A stretch of DNA of 64,000 bases, from positions 151,957 through 215,956 of the forward strand of contig NZ_BMMV01000014.1 of the NCBI RefSeq assembly GCF_014646115.1, in the 5' to 3' direction. The stretch is from Streptomyces camponoticapitis (lineage in GTDB: Bacteria; Actinomycetota; Actinomycetes; Streptomycetales; Streptomycetaceae). The notes under the pieces are model-generated. The model saw nothing but the letters and a program-made list of their open reading frames with translations. It was not told where the DNA came from and made no database searches. Shown piece after piece: positions 1 to 9,341 of the stretch. Position 1 is the first letter of the stretch. Each line of letters starts with the position of its first letter. The position numbers and the translations under genes are program-made.

Positions 1-142
1 CGTGTGCCGGGACCGGATTCTTCCTGACGCGGGGTGTGTTCCGCGGGTTACGCTGTGGTGCGCCCCAGCTCAGCAGGTGTACGGGGCACCGTAGTTGGGA
101 AAAGGGCGCAGCAGCGGATGCTCGCGGCGATGGGGGCGGACA

Positions 143-1798
143 GTGGCGCACGAAGGATTCGATTTCTCTCCGGGAGCTCAGGTTCCGCTCCAGGGGTCGG
201 CAGGTCAGACGGCGGCGTCGCACGCCCTGGCCTCGGCGGCGTACCGCGACAGCCCCATCGAGGAGATCCTCAAGGCCGACAGCGAGTGGCACAAGTCGAC
301 GGTGAAGAAGGGCAAGGTCTCGCTCTTCGAGCCGAATCTGGGCGAGGCGTTCTCGCAGGCGGTGCGGGCTCGGATGCTGGGCGGCGGCCGTGCCGCGCTG
401 ATCCAGTCCTTCGGCATGGAGCCGCAGTCGGTGGTCGAGCACTGTCTGGCCGCCATCCGCATCCGCAAGGAGCGCGACACCCGGCTCACGCTGGTGGCCG
501 TCGTGTTCGGTCTGCTGTTCCTGCCGGGGACGCTGCTGTGGATCGGTGTCTTCCAGCTGCGCAGGACGCTCGCCGGGTCGAAGGACAAGAAGGCCGGCGC
601 GATCGGTGGCGCGCTGCTCCTCGGTGTCGCCGCGCTGGCCGTGGTCTTCATGGTCGCGCTGCCGTTCACGGGCTTCCTCGGCTGGTATCTGCGCGGCATG
701 ATCATCGCACCCGTCATCGGCTGGCTGGTCGCCAAGCGGATCTGCGAGACGACGGCCAAGGATCTGCGGGCCCGCTGGAGCGATCTCCTGTCGGGCGGAG
801 GCGTCGGCGCCAAGGTGCCGGAAGCGGTGCCGGGGCATCCCGACGAGACCGCGCGGGAGGAACTGCGCAGCGGACTGGAGAAGCTGACGGCGGAGCAGCG
901 CTCCAACGCGGTCTTCTACGCGGGCCCCAAGGGCATATTGGGCATGGGCACCCGGTGGGGCAGCTGGCAGCTCGCCGAGGACCTGGTTCCCAAGGAGGCC
1001 GGCAAGGAGATCCACCAGTTCCGCAGCTACGACGTGATACGGGCGATGCACGACCAGCTGAAGATGCTGGAGCGCGGCCCGCTCAACTCGGGCGGGTTCC
1101 CCAAGCCCGAGGTCAAGCACTGGATCGTGCGACCGGTCGGTGAGAACGCCGGATCGGTGAGCCGGCCGGAGGGTCAGGACGTCGAGGCGTACCAGGTCAA
1201 GCCGCACGAGATACAGCGGATCTGCAACCACCAGCAGTTCGGCGCGGGCGACCGGCACTATCTGGGTGTGCAGTTCGTGCTGTGGGACGGCCAGTTGATC
1301 ATCACGATGATGATCACGGTGACGGTCCTGCACGAGACACTGCGTATCGAGGTGACGGGTCACGCGCTCGGGCCGGTGCACTCCCTCTTCTTCTCCAAGC
1401 CGTCGCCCAAGACGGTCACGACGGCCAAGACGGTCCGCTTCTGGGAGACCAAGACTCGCAACCTGCCGCTGGTGGAGCCGCGTGAGGCGGTACGGCTGGC
1501 GGTGCGCGCCCCGTTCACCTGGTACCCGCCGATCCTCGACTTCCTCGGCGGGAAGCTGTCGCTGCCCGAGCCGTTCGGTCTGCGGCACGCCTGGGCCGAG
1601 AAGCCGTGGCGCCACCGCTTCATGGCGGACGACGCGATGCGCGCGGCGACGCCGGTGCTCCGGGTGGCGCACACGGCGGCCCTGAAGGTACTGAGCGACA
1701 ACGGCGTGGACACCGAGCGCTTCGGCAGCCGCTCCTCCTCCCTCAGCGGCGCGGTCCAGGACCCGTCGCCGAGGAAGGTCGACGTGTACGACGCGTGA
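143..1798 (+). CDS. Conserved membrane protein of unknown function
   Basis: A 551-residue protein that I do not recognise as a named family. The GTG at 143 is preferred over an upstream ATG at 95 because the peptide from 143 (MAHEGFDF) reads as coding, whereas the upstream extension is Arg/Ser-rich noise, and a purine-rich stretch (gggggcgga) lies just before it. A soluble N-terminal ~110 residues is followed by three hydrophobic segments at about residues 115-138, 154-178 and 185-197, then a soluble C-terminal ~350 residues. It is therefore an inner-membrane protein with a large soluble domain. It ends six bases before the convergent HIT gene. Function unknown. Confidence 0.75.
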   Translation: MAHEGFDFSPGAQVPLQGSAGQTAASHALASAAYRDSPIEEILKADSEWHKSTVKKGKVSLFEPNLGEAFSQAVRARMLGGGRAALIQSFGMEPQSVVEHCLAAIRIRKERDTRLTLVAVVFGLLFLPGTLLWIGVFQLRRTLAGSKDKKAGAIGGALLLGVAALAVVFMVALPFTGFLGWYLRGMIIAPVIGWLVAKRICETTAKDLRARWSDLLSGGGVGAKVPEAVPGHPDETAREELRSGLEKLTAEQRSNAVFYAGPKGILGMGTRWGSWQLAEDLVPKEAGKEIHQFRSYDVIRAMHDQLKMLERGPLNSGGFPKPEVKHWIVRPVGENAGSVSRPEGQDVEAYQVKPHEIQRICNHQQFGAGDRHYLGVQFVLWDGQLIITMMITVTVLHETLRIEVTGHALGPVHSLFFSKPSPKTVTTAKTVRFWETKTRNLPLVEPREAVRLAVRAPFTWYPPILDFLGGKLSLPEPFGLRHAWAEKPWRHRFMADDAMRAATPVLRVAHTAALKVLSDNGVDTERFGSRSSSLSGAVQDPSPRKVDVYDA

Positions 1799-1804
1799 CG
1801 AGGG

Positions 1805-2359
1805 CTACGAGTCCGCCTTCGGCCACGCGTCGGCGAGCATCACCCGGGTGTCGGCGAGGAGTTGGGGCAGCACCCGGGTACGGGCGACGACGGGCATGAA
1901 GTTGGCGTCGCCGCCCCAGCGCGGCACGACGTGCTGGTGCAGATGGGCGGCGATGCCGGCCCCGGCGACGGCGCCCTGGTTCATGCCGATGTTGAAGCCG
2001 TGCGCCCCGGAGGCCGTACGCAGCGCGGTCATGGCCCGCTTGGTGAAGGTGCTCAGCTCGTCGGTCTCGGCGTCGTCCAGCTCGGTGTAGTCGGCGACGT
2101 GCCGGAACGGTACGACCAGGAGATGGCCGCCGTTGTACGGATAGAGGTTCAGCACCGCGTACACCGACTCGCCGCGTGCGACGACGAGCCCGTCCTCGTT
2201 GGACTTGAGCGGGATGGAGCAGAAGGGACAACCCTCGCCCGGGTTCGGGCTGGTGGGCTTGTTCTCGCCCTGGATGTAGGCCATCCGGTGAGGCGTCCAC
2301 AGTCGCTGGAACGCGTCCGGGATGCCCACTCCGATCTGCTGCTCCGGCTCACTCGTCAT
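1805..2359 (-). CDS. HIT domain hydrolase (AP4A phosphorylase/diadenosine hydrolase-like)
   Basis: 184 residues. The histidine-triad signature HLHQHVV lies at about residues 139-145, with its catalytic central His in the HxHxH core. A CPFC pair at 44-47 resembles the zinc-binding Cys pair of the actinobacterial AP4A-phosphorylase-like HIT branch. Members cleave or phosphorolyse nucleotide polyphosphates and nucleotidyl adducts in the cytoplasm; the exact substrate cannot be read from sequence. The start at MTSEP matches what I recall of streptomycete homologues; an in-frame ATG four codons upstream (2371) is possible, and neither has a good ribosome binding site. In many actinobacteria this gene lies next to thrS, as it nearly does here. 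Confidence 0.9.
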   Translation of the reverse strand: MTSEPEQQIGVGIPDAFQRLWTPHRMAYIQGENKPTSPNPGEGCPFCSIPLKSNEDGLVVARGESVYAVLNLYPYNGGHLLVVPFRHVADYTELDDAETDELSTFTKRAMTALRTASGAHGFNIGMNQGAVAGAGIAAHLHQHVVPRWGGDANFMPVVARTRVLPQLLADTRVMLADAWPKADS

Positions 2360-2437
2360 GCTGTGCAGCATATGACTTCGGCCCGGTGAAGCGTGTCGCC
2401 GGGCCCGCCCCGTCCCCTCCCCGGCGATGCTGGCGCG

Positions 2438-3163
2438 ATGCATGTCCGGAACCGAGCGAACCGCCTGCGTGACTGGGAGCGGCGCCTCGAACTGCCACTG
2501 CTCGTCGCCTCGCCGCTCTTCCTCGCCTGTTACGCGGCGCTGGTGCTGAACGACAGCCGCGACCCGGTCGTGGGTGATGTCGTACTGGGCGTCCTGCTCG
2601 CGGTCTGGGCGCTGTTCGCCGTGGACTACGCGGTACGTCTGGTACTGAGCGGCCAGGGGGCCCGCTTCGTGACGGCGCACTGGCTCGACACGGTCGTCCT
2701 GCTGCTGCCCCTGCTGCGCCCGGTGCGGATCGTGAGCACCTATGTGACGCTCCAGCGCCGCCGCGACGAGCCGCGGCTGAGTCTGTACGGGCGGGTGATG
2801 CTGTACGCCGGTGTGACGGCGGTCCTGCTCAGCTTCGCCTCCGCGCTCGCGGTCTACCAGCAGGAGCGCGGTGCGCCGGGCGCCACCATCCGGACCTTCG
2901 GGGACGCGGTGTGGTGGGCCTGCTCGGCGATCACCACGGTCGGGTACGGCGATGTGACACCGGTGACGCCGCTCGGGCGGCTGTTCGCGGTCTTTCTGAT
3001 GGTGTGCGGTCTGGCGCTGCTGGGCGCGGTGACGGGTTCGTTCTCCTCGTGGCTGATCCAGGTCTTCGACCGGGAGGACCGGTCGAGGACGAAGGACCGG
3101 GGAGAGCAGGGTGACGACCGGGGAGAGCGGGGAGGGCGCGCGGTACGGCCTCCGGGAAGCTGA
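2438..3163 (+). CDS. Two-pore-helix-type potassium channel family protein
   Basis: 241 residues. The selectivity filter TVGYGD is at about residues 167-172, between two hydrophobic segments (pore domain S5-P-S6). It is preceded by an S1-S3-like hydrophobic region and a weakly charged S4-like stretch (RPVRIVSTYV). This is the arrangement of a six-helix bacterial K+ channel, although the voltage sensor is poorly charged, so voltage gating is doubtful. There is no RCK/TrkA-N domain; the tail after S6 is short and rich in Arg, Asp and Glu. The ATG at 2438 is chosen because the upstream 15 codons are Pro/Gly-rich and unlike a start. It likely mediates K+ flux at the cytoplasmic membrane. Confidence 0.85.
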   Translation: MHVRNRANRLRDWERRLELPLLVASPLFLACYAALVLNDSRDPVVGDVVLGVLLAVWALFAVDYAVRLVLSGQGARFVTAHWLDTVVLLLPLLRPVRIVSTYVTLQRRRDEPRLSLYGRVMLYAGVTAVLLSFASALAVYQQERGAPGATIRTFGDAVWWACSAITTVGYGDVTPVTPLGRLFAVFLMVCGLALLGAVTGSFSSWLIQVFDREDRSRTKDRGEQGDDRGERGGRAVRPPGS

Positions 3164-3185
3164 CGCCTCCCCGGAGGCCGTACCG
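3141..3185. terminator. Bidirectional hairpin terminator between the K+ channel gene and thrS
   Basis: Perfect 16-bp inverted repeat: arm 3141-3156, 13-nt loop holding the channel gene's stop codon, arm 3170-3185. It lies between the ends of two convergent genes and has no clear U tract, as is common for high-GC actinobacterial terminators. Confidence 0.75.
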
Positions 3186-3201
3186 GACCCGCTCCGTCGT
3201 C

Positions 3202-5184
3202 TCAGACCTGTACGCGGCGCTCCACGACGTCCAGGAGCTCGGCGAGCGCCTCGTCGGCGGGAATGCCGTTCTTCTGCGTGCCGTCCCGGTAGCGGAAGGA
3301 CACCGCGCCGTTGGCGACGTCCTCGTCGCCGGCGATGATCATGAACGGCGTCTTGGCCTTCTGGTGGTTGCGGATCTTCTTCTGCATCCGGTCCGCCGAC
3401 GCGTCCACCTCGACGCGCAGCCCCTTGGCCTTCGCCCGCGCGGCGAACTCCTGGAGGTAGGGCACGTGCGCGTCGCCGATCGGGATGCCGACCGCCTGGA
3501 CGGGGGCCAGCCAGGCCGGGAACGCGCCCGCGTAGTGCTCCAGGAGCACGGCGAAGAAACGCTCGATCGAGCCGAACAGCGCCCGGTGGATCATGACCGG
3601 CTGCTGCTTGGTGCCGTCGGACGCGGTGTACTCCAGCTCGAACCGCTTCGGCTGCTGGAAGTCGACCTGGATGGTGGACATCTGCCAGGACCGGCCGATG
3701 GCGTCCTTGGCCTGTACGGAGATCTTGGGCCCGTAGTACGCGGCGCCGCCCGGGTCAGGAACGAGCGGCAGACCCTGCTTGTCGGCGGCCTGCTGGAGCG
3801 CCGCGGTGGCCTCCTCCCACTCCGCGTCCTCGCCCATGAACTTGTCCGACTCCGGGTCGCGGGTGGACAGCTCCAGCTCGAACTCGGACAGGCCGTAGTC
3901 GCGCAGCAGCTCCAGCACGAAGGTGAGCAGGGAGTCCAGCTCCTGCGGCATCTCCTCCTTGGTGCAGTAGATGTGCGCGTCGTCCTGGGTGAAGCCGCGT
4001 GAGCGGGTGAGGCCGTGCACGACCCCGGACTTCTCGTAGCGGTAGACGGTGCCGAACTCGAACAGGCGCAGCGGCAGCTCGCGGTAGGACCGCCCGCGCG
4101 CCTTGAAGATCAGGTTGTGCATCGGGCAGTTCATGGCCTTGAGGTAGTAGTCCTGGCCGTCGAACTCCATGGGCGGGAACATGCCGTCCGCGTAGTGCGG
4201 CAGGTGCCCCGAGGTCTCGAAGAGCTTCTTCTTCGAGATGTGCGGGGTGTTGACGAACTCGTACCCGGACACCTCGTGGCGGTGGCGCGAGTACTGCTCC
4301 ATCTCCTTGCGGATCACCCCGCCCTTGGGGTGGAAGACCGCGAGACCGGAGCCCAGCTCGTCGGGGAAGGAGAACAGGTCCAGCTCGCTGCCCAGCCTGC
4401 GGTGGTCGCGACGCTCGGCCTCGGCGAGGAAGTCGAGGTGGGCCTTGAGCTCCTCCTTCGACGGCCACGCGGTGCCGTAGATCCGCTGGAGCTGGGGGTT
4501 CTTCTCGCTGCCGCGCCAGTAGGCGGCGGCGGACCGCATGAGCTTGAAGGCCGGGATGTTACGGGTGGTGGGCAGGTGCGGGCCGCGGCACAGGTCCTTC
4601 CAGCACAGCTCGCCGGTCTTGGCGTCGAGGTTGTCGTAGATCGTCAGCTCACCGGCGCCGACCTCGGCCGACGCGCCCTCGGCGGCGTCGGCGGCCTTGC
4701 CCTTGAGCCCGATCAGCTCGATCTTGTACGGCTCGTCGGCCAGCTCGACGCGTGCGTCCTCGTCGGTGGTGACCCGCCGGGAGAACCGCTGGCCGCGCTT
4801 CTGGATCTCCTGCATCTTCTTCTCGACGGCCTTGATGTCGTCGGGGGTGAAGGGCTCGGCGACATCGAAGTCGTAGTAGAAGCCGTCCTTGATCGGCGGC
4901 CCGATACCCAGCTTGGCCTCGGGGAACAGCTCCTGCACGGCCTGCGCCATCACGTGCGCGGTGGAGTGGCGCAGGATGTTCAGGCCGTCCTCGGAGGAGA
5001 TCTCCACGGGCTCGACACTCTCGCCGTCGGCGACCTCGTAACTGAGGTCCTTCAGCTCTCCGGCCACCCGGGCGGCGATCACGGTGCGCTCGCCGGGGAA
5101 GAGGTCGGCCGCCGTAGTGCCCGTCGTCACCACGCGCTCTTCCCGCTCGGAATCGCGTTCGATGGTCACGCGGACATCTGACAC
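3202..5184 (-). CDS. thrS: Threonyl-tRNA synthetase
   Basis: 660 residues, full length for the class II enzyme that charges tRNA-Thr with threonine. The N-terminal TGS domain spans about 1-65. An editing domain follows with the HSTAH metal-site motif (HxxxH). The catalytic core carries the zinc-ligand Cys in AMNCPMH, motif 2 around RYEKSG...RGFTQDDAH, and a C-terminal anticodon-binding domain. The GTG start (peptide MSDVRVTIERD) is fixed by a good Shine-Dalgarno (aggagag) eight bases upstream; the open frame continues upstream but is non-coding in character. I saw no T-box leader in the ~190 bp before the divergent exonuclease gene. Confidence 0.97.
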   Translation of the reverse strand: MSDVRVTIERDSEREERVVTTGTTAADLFPGERTVIAARVAGELKDLSYEVADGESVEPVEISSEDGLNILRHSTAHVMAQAVQELFPEAKLGIGPPIKDGFYYDFDVAEPFTPDDIKAVEKKMQEIQKRGQRFSRRVTTDEDARVELADEPYKIELIGLKGKAADAAEGASAEVGAGELTIYDNLDAKTGELCWKDLCRGPHLPTTRNIPAFKLMRSAAAYWRGSEKNPQLQRIYGTAWPSKEELKAHLDFLAEAERRDHRRLGSELDLFSFPDELGSGLAVFHPKGGVIRKEMEQYSRHRHEVSGYEFVNTPHISKKKLFETSGHLPHYADGMFPPMEFDGQDYYLKAMNCPMHNLIFKARGRSYRELPLRLFEFGTVYRYEKSGVVHGLTRSRGFTQDDAHIYCTKEEMPQELDSLLTFVLELLRDYGLSEFELELSTRDPESDKFMGEDAEWEEATAALQQAADKQGLPLVPDPGGAAYYGPKISVQAKDAIGRSWQMSTIQVDFQQPKRFELEYTASDGTKQQPVMIHRALFGSIERFFAVLLEHYAGAFPAWLAPVQAVGIPIGDAHVPYLQEFAARAKAKGLRVEVDASADRMQKKIRNHQKAKTPFMIIAGDEDVANGAVSFRYRDGTQKNGIPADEALAELLDVVERRVQV

Positions 5185-5377
5185 CGGTCTCTCCTGACTC
5201 ACGGGGCGCGCAGGCTCGTTTCCGTACGCGTCGGGAATCGTACCGAGCCGGAGGGGCCACTCGCTAAACGGTTCAATTGTGCCGTCATCTCCGGCGTACG
5301 CCGCAAAGGGTGCGGGTATCACCGATTCGGGCAGTCGGCCGGATGCCATCTGCCAAGCGTGCGTGAGGAGTTCAGGG

Positions 5378-6103
5378 ATGACGCACTGGTACGAGGGCCC
5401 CCTGGCCGCATTCGACATCGAAACGACGGGCACCGACGCCGAGGAGGACCGGATCGTCTCGGCCGCCCTCGTCGTCCAGGACGTATCGGGCGCTCGGGCC
5501 CGGGTCACCCGCTGGCTGGTCAATCCGGGTATCCCGGTGCCGGTCGAGGCGACCGAAGTGCACGGCCTCACCGACGCGTTGGTCCAGCGTTCGGGCCGCT
5601 GGCCGGCTCCGGTGATCGAGGAGGTCGGGCGGGGCCTCGCCGAGCAGTGCATGGCGGGCCGGCCACTCGTCGTGATGAACTCGCCGTTCGGACTGACGCT
5701 GCTCGACCGAGAGATGCGGCGCCACCGCAGCTCCTCCATGGCCCGATATATGGAGAACGCCCCGTTCTGCGTGCTGGATCCGAGTGTGCTCGACCGGCAT
5801 CTCGATCCCGTCCGCAAGGGCCGGCGGCGGCTGGTCGATCTCTGTTCGCTCTACGGGGTGGTGCTGGACGGCTCCCACGACGCCGCCGCCGACGCGGCGG
5901 CTGCGCTGGAAGTGGTCCGGTCGCTGGGGCGCCGGTTCGCCACCACGACACAGCAGCTCACCGCGGCCCAGCTGCACGCCCGGCAGGCGGTCTGGCACGC
6001 GGCCCAGTCACGGGGCAGGCAGGAGTGGTTCGCGCGCGGCGGCTCACGGGTGGCGGCCGACCCGGCGTGGCCGCTGCGGCCCCAAATGCCGGCTGTGGCC
6101 TGA
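5378..6103 (+). CDS. DEDDh 3'-5' exonuclease (DnaQ/RNase T superfamily)
   Basis: 241 residues. ExoI motif FDIETTG supplies Asp13 and Glu15; a later Asp sits in the middle motif, and the HDAAADAAAA segment gives the ExoIII His-x4-Asp. This is the DEDDh arrangement of DnaQ-like proofreading and RNase T exonucleases. It is a stand-alone exonuclease domain with a ~50-residue Ala/Gln/Arg-rich tail, so it may act in DNA repair or RNA trimming; the substrate is unknown. The ATG at 5378 is selected by a gaggag ribosome binding site seven bases upstream. It is divergent from thrS. Confidence 0.88.
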   Translation: MTHWYEGPLAAFDIETTGTDAEEDRIVSAALVVQDVSGARARVTRWLVNPGIPVPVEATEVHGLTDALVQRSGRWPAPVIEEVGRGLAEQCMAGRPLVVMNSPFGLTLLDREMRRHRSSSMARYMENAPFCVLDPSVLDRHLDPVRKGRRRLVDLCSLYGVVLDGSHDAAADAAAALEVVRSLGRRFATTTQQLTAAQLHARQAVWHAAQSRGRQEWFARGGSRVAADPAWPLRPQMPAVA

Positions 6104-6143
6104 CCGCTGGGCCGCGGGTCCGGGCCGGGGCCCGACAACAGCG

Positions 6144-6172
6144 AGGCCGGTCCGTCAGCGACGGACCGGCCT
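6144..6172. terminator. Hairpin terminator between exonuclease gene and tRNA-Val
   Basis: Perfect 12-bp stem (arms 6144-6155 and 6161-6172, loop cagcg) followed on the plus strand by tttccc. It can serve the exonuclease transcript (+) and the tRNA-Val transcript (-). Confidence 0.75.
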
Positions 6173-6179
6173 TTCCCGG

Positions 6180-6251
6180 TGGGCGATACTGGGTTCGAAC
6201 CAGTGACCTCTTCGGTGTGAACGAAGCGCTCTCCCACTGAGCTAATCGCCC
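6180..6251 (-). tRNA. tRNA-Val, anticodon CAC
   Basis: 72-nt cloverleaf. Acceptor GGGCGAT pairs with ATCGCCC, discriminator A. The anticodon stem cttcg/cgaag encloses loop TTCACAC, giving anticodon CAC (reads GUG). The T arm contains GGTTCGAAC. CCA is not encoded. Its sequence is identical to the second copy at 9386-9457. Confidence 0.96.
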
Positions 6252-6290
6252 GGGAACGGACTGAACCATACAGGTCTCGGCGGGTTTCGT

Positions 6291-6746
6291 TCAAACGGTA
6301 TGGCCGCCCGCGAGGACCTTCCGCAGCCCCCGCCGCCCGGCCCGCATCATCAACGCGTGGTTGGCCAGGAAGAAGGGCCGCCCGGGCACGGCGAAGCGGC
6401 GCAGCAGCGGTTTGTTGACGACGACCTCCTGCTCGTACAGGGCGCGGGTGCCGCCGCCCCGGGCACTCAGGGTCCAGCGTGCCCACCCTTCGAGATCACC
6501 CGTCATGGCGATCTCCAGGACGCGGGCCCGCGGGTCGCTCCTGCTCGCGCGGGCGTGGACGAAGAGGTCGTACGGAATCACCGACCGGAACCGGGCCGTC
6601 CCGCCGCGCTCGTCGACCGGCGTCACCTCCCGGACCTGCGGCCACCAGTCGGGGTACTCACCGGCCCGTTCCAGCACGCCGAACACGGTGTCCGGGGCGG
6701 CGTCGAGATCCCAGACGCTGCGGAAGCGGTAGTGATGCCAGTCCAT
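6291..6746 (-). CDS. SRPBCC (START/polyketide cyclase-like) family protein
   Basis: 151 residues. The N-terminal pattern (FRSVWDLDAAPDTVFGVLERAGEYPDWW, in part) and the alternating beta pattern with a long amphipathic C-terminal helix are typical of the SRPBCC helix-grip fold, which binds hydrophobic ligands. Stand-alone actinobacterial members have no fixed function. The ATG at 6746 begins right at the conserved first beta strand. It is divergent from the membrane protein gene at 6839 across a short intergenic palindrome that could control both. Confidence 0.8.
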   Translation of the reverse strand: MDWHHYRFRSVWDLDAAPDTVFGVLERAGEYPDWWPQVREVTPVDERGGTARFRSVIPYDLFVHARASRSDPRARVLEIAMTGDLEGWARWTLSARGGGTRALYEQEVVVNKPLLRRFAVPGRPFFLANHALMMRAGRRGLRKVLAGGHTV

Positions 6747-6770
6747 GGGCCAAGTGTGCGCCCCCCGCCC

Positions 6771-6794
6771 GTACTCAGACCCGTATCTGAGTAC
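6771..6794. promoter_or_regulatory. Perfect inverted repeat in a divergent promoter region (putative operator)
   Basis: GTACTCAGA-cccgta-TCTGAGTAC: 9-bp arms with a 6-bp spacer, lying between the divergently transcribed SRPBCC and membrane-protein genes. The size and symmetry suit a dimeric repressor. The regulator is not identifiable from the window. Confidence 0.55.
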
Positions 6795-6838
6795 GAGAGC
6801 CGATGGCCCGTGCTGTGGCGCGGACCACACTCCACTCC

Positions 6839-9307
6839 ATGGAGAACGTTCCGCGACCGGCCGAGGAGCTCGCGGTCCTCGATCACGAGCTCGCCCGAAT
6901 CGAGGCGCGCAGAGCGCAGTTGCTCGCCCGCAGGTCCTATCTGCTGACGCTGCTGACACCGGTGGCACCACCGGTGCCGCCGGTCCCCCGGGCGCGGCGC
7001 GCCGCCCGGGCGGCCGAGACGTCCCCGCCGAGCGTGCAGAACGCCCTGCTCGCGCTGGGCGGCGTACTGCTGACCATCGCGGCCATCGCCTTCACCGTGG
7101 TCAGCTGGGGCTCCCTGGGTATCGGCGGCCGGTCCGTCGTGCTGGGCACCGTCACCGTCGCCGCACTCGCCGCCCCGGTCCTCCTGCTGCGCCGCTCCCT
7201 GGCCTCGACCGCCGAGGCCGTGGGCGCGCTGGCCCTGGTCCTGACCGTCCTCGACGCCTACGCGCTGTACCGGGCCGCGCTGCCCGACACGGATCCGCTC
7301 GGCTACACGGCCACCGTGTGCGCCGTACTGGCCGCGCTCTGGGCGGGATACGGACTGCGGGCCGGCGGGCTGCGCACGCCGCTGCCCGCCGCGGTCCTCA
7401 CCGCCCAACTCCCCCTGCCGCTCTGGGCGCTGGCAGCCGGCGCGAGCGAACTCACCCTCGCGTGGGCGCTGCTGGCGACCGCCGCCGCCGACACGGCGTT
7501 CGTGCTGTGGACCAAGCCCGCGCCCGCAAGGTCGATCGCGGGTGTCACCGCCTGGGTGAGTGGTGGCTGGGCCCTGCTGATCGCGGTCGGTCTCTCGCTG
7601 ATCGCCGACGCCCCGCTCGACGCCGCCCGGCCCGGCGTGCCGCTGCTCGCCGGTGCCGGCCTGGGTCTCTTCGTGGCCGTGCGCGTTCCCGGCGTCTCGT
7701 TCGCCTGCGGGCTGGTGGCCGGTCTGGCCGCGACCACCGCGATCGCCGGTGTGCCGCGTCCCTCCGTACCTCTCGGCTGGGCCGTCGTCGGGTATCTGCT
7801 GTGCGGCGCGGCCCTGTTGACGGCTGTACGGGCGCCACTGCCCCACGCGGCGGTACGCGGGCTGGGCGCGGCCGCCGGAGCGGTCGTGGCCGGGGCCGTT
7901 CTGTGGACGCTGCCCCCGGTGGCCGTGACGGTCCTGGGCCCTGTCTCCCGGGTCGAGCACATCTGGTCGGGCGCACCCGGCAGCGCGCGGGAGGCGCTCG
8001 GAACGGATCCGGGGTGGTCGGCGACGGCCACGGCGCCGCTGGTGCTGCTGATCGCCGCGGGGCTCCTCGCCGCCGCGTGCCGCCACCTGGCAGCCTCCGC
8101 GCGACCGGCCGCGCTCTGCGGTGCGACGGCGCTCGGCTGGGCCGCGGCGCTGGTGCTTCCCGGGGCGCTGGACCTCGGGTATCCGGCGGCCGTGGCGACT
8201 CATCTCGCCCTGACGGCGGGCGCGTTGGCGCTCGCGGTGTACCCGCGCCGGTCCGCCTACGGGGCCTGGTCGCCGGTCCCGACGACCGCCATGGTCTGCG
8301 GGCTCGTCGGCGCGGCAGCCGTCTCGCTGCTGGCCCTGGCCACGGAGACGACCACGCTGATCACCCTCGGGGTGCTGCTCATCCTGCTCTGCGGCGGCGC
8401 GGTGGCCCTCGGCCCCGCCGTGGCCGAAGCCGCAACCGAAACGAACACCGGCACCGGCACCGGCTCCACCCGCGCCGGCTTCCTGGCGCGGCCCTTCCAG
8501 GCTCTGCTCGCCTGCGCCGCCGTCGTGACGGCCGCCGCCCTGCTCTGCGCGCTCTGCGCGTCCGCCGGGCTGCCCCGCGAGCACACCGCCCTGGCCGTCC
8601 TCGCCGTCCCCGCCGTCGTCGCCCTGCTCGGCGCGCGCCCGCGAGGCCGTCCCGTGGCTCTGCCGATGGAGCTGACGGCGGCCGGAGCCGGTCCCCTCGC
8701 CGTCATCCTCGCCGCCGGGCACCCGGAGAGCGTCGCCCTGGTGCTCGCCCTCTGCGGAGTCGTCGCGGCGGGCACCGCGCTGCGCCCGGACCGCCGCCCG
8801 GCGGCCGGGTATCTCGCGGCGGCGCTGTTCGTCCTGGCCACCTGGGTGCGGCTGTACGCCTCCGACGTGGCGACCCCGGAGGCTTACACCCTGCCGGTGA
8901 CCGTCCCCGCGCTCGTGGTGGGTTTCCTCCGGCGTCGCGGCGACCCCGAGGCGTCGTCCTGGACGGCGTACGGCCCCGGCCTGGCCGCGACGCTCCTGCC
9001 GAGCCTCGCCGCCGCCTGGGGCGACACACACTGGCTCCGGCCGCTGGCGCTGGGACTCGCCGCACTGGCCGTCACGCTCGTCGGCGCCCGGCTGAGGCTC
9101 CAGGCGCTGCTGGTCCTCGGCGGCGCCGTGCTCGCCCTGGACACACTGCACGAGCTGGCGCCGTACGTCGTCCAGGCCGTCGGAGCCCTGCCCCGCTGGC
9201 TGCCGCCCGCCCTCGCCGGACTGCTGCTCCTGGCGCTGGGCGCGACCTACGAACGGCGCCTGCACGACGCCAGACGGCTCCGGGAGTCGCTGGGCCGGAT
9301 GCGCTGA
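6839..9307 (+). CDS. Large polytopic membrane protein of unknown function
   Basis: 822 residues. The N-terminal ~60 residues are charged and probably helical (AVLDHELARIEARRAQLLARRSYLL in part), then some twenty or more hydrophobic segments rich in Ala, Leu, Val and Gly fill the rest, with short loops. No transporter signature or catalytic motif is evident. The short N-terminal coiled segment before a many-helix body resembles DUF2157-type or similar streptomycete membrane proteins, but I cannot assign a function. I place the start at MENVPRP; an in-frame ATG 12 codons upstream (6803) has a purine run too close to it to be decisive. It may share control with the divergent SRPBCC gene. Confidence 0.8.
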   Translation: MENVPRPAEELAVLDHELARIEARRAQLLARRSYLLTLLTPVAPPVPPVPRARRAARAAETSPPSVQNALLALGGVLLTIAAIAFTVVSWGSLGIGGRSVVLGTVTVAALAAPVLLLRRSLASTAEAVGALALVLTVLDAYALYRAALPDTDPLGYTATVCAVLAALWAGYGLRAGGLRTPLPAAVLTAQLPLPLWALAAGASELTLAWALLATAAADTAFVLWTKPAPARSIAGVTAWVSGGWALLIAVGLSLIADAPLDAARPGVPLLAGAGLGLFVAVRVPGVSFACGLVAGLAATTAIAGVPRPSVPLGWAVVGYLLCGAALLTAVRAPLPHAAVRGLGAAAGAVVAGAVLWTLPPVAVTVLGPVSRVEHIWSGAPGSAREALGTDPGWSATATAPLVLLIAAGLLAAACRHLAASARPAALCGATALGWAAALVLPGALDLGYPAAVATHLALTAGALALAVYPRRSAYGAWSPVPTTAMVCGLVGAAAVSLLALATETTTLITLGVLLILLCGGAVALGPAVAEAATETNTGTGTGSTRAGFLARPFQALLACAAVVTAAALLCALCASAGLPREHTALAVLAVPAVVALLGARPRGRPVALPMELTAAGAGPLAVILAAGHPESVALVLALCGVVAAGTALRPDRRPAAGYLAAALFVLATWVRLYASDVATPEAYTLPVTVPALVVGFLRRRGDPEASSWTAYGPGLAATLLPSLAAAWGDTHWLRPLALGLAALAVTLVGARLRLQALLVLGGAVLALDTLHELAPYVVQAVGALPRWLPPALAGLLLLALGATYERRLHDARRLRESLGRMR

Positions 9308-9341
9308 CGGGCCGGCGGTCGGGAATCACCTGCGGAAACAG

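Noticed and set aside
5185..5377. T-box or other leader upstream of thrS
   Set aside because: The gap is short, has no specifier-loop or T-box core, and streptomycete thrS is not known by me to use one.
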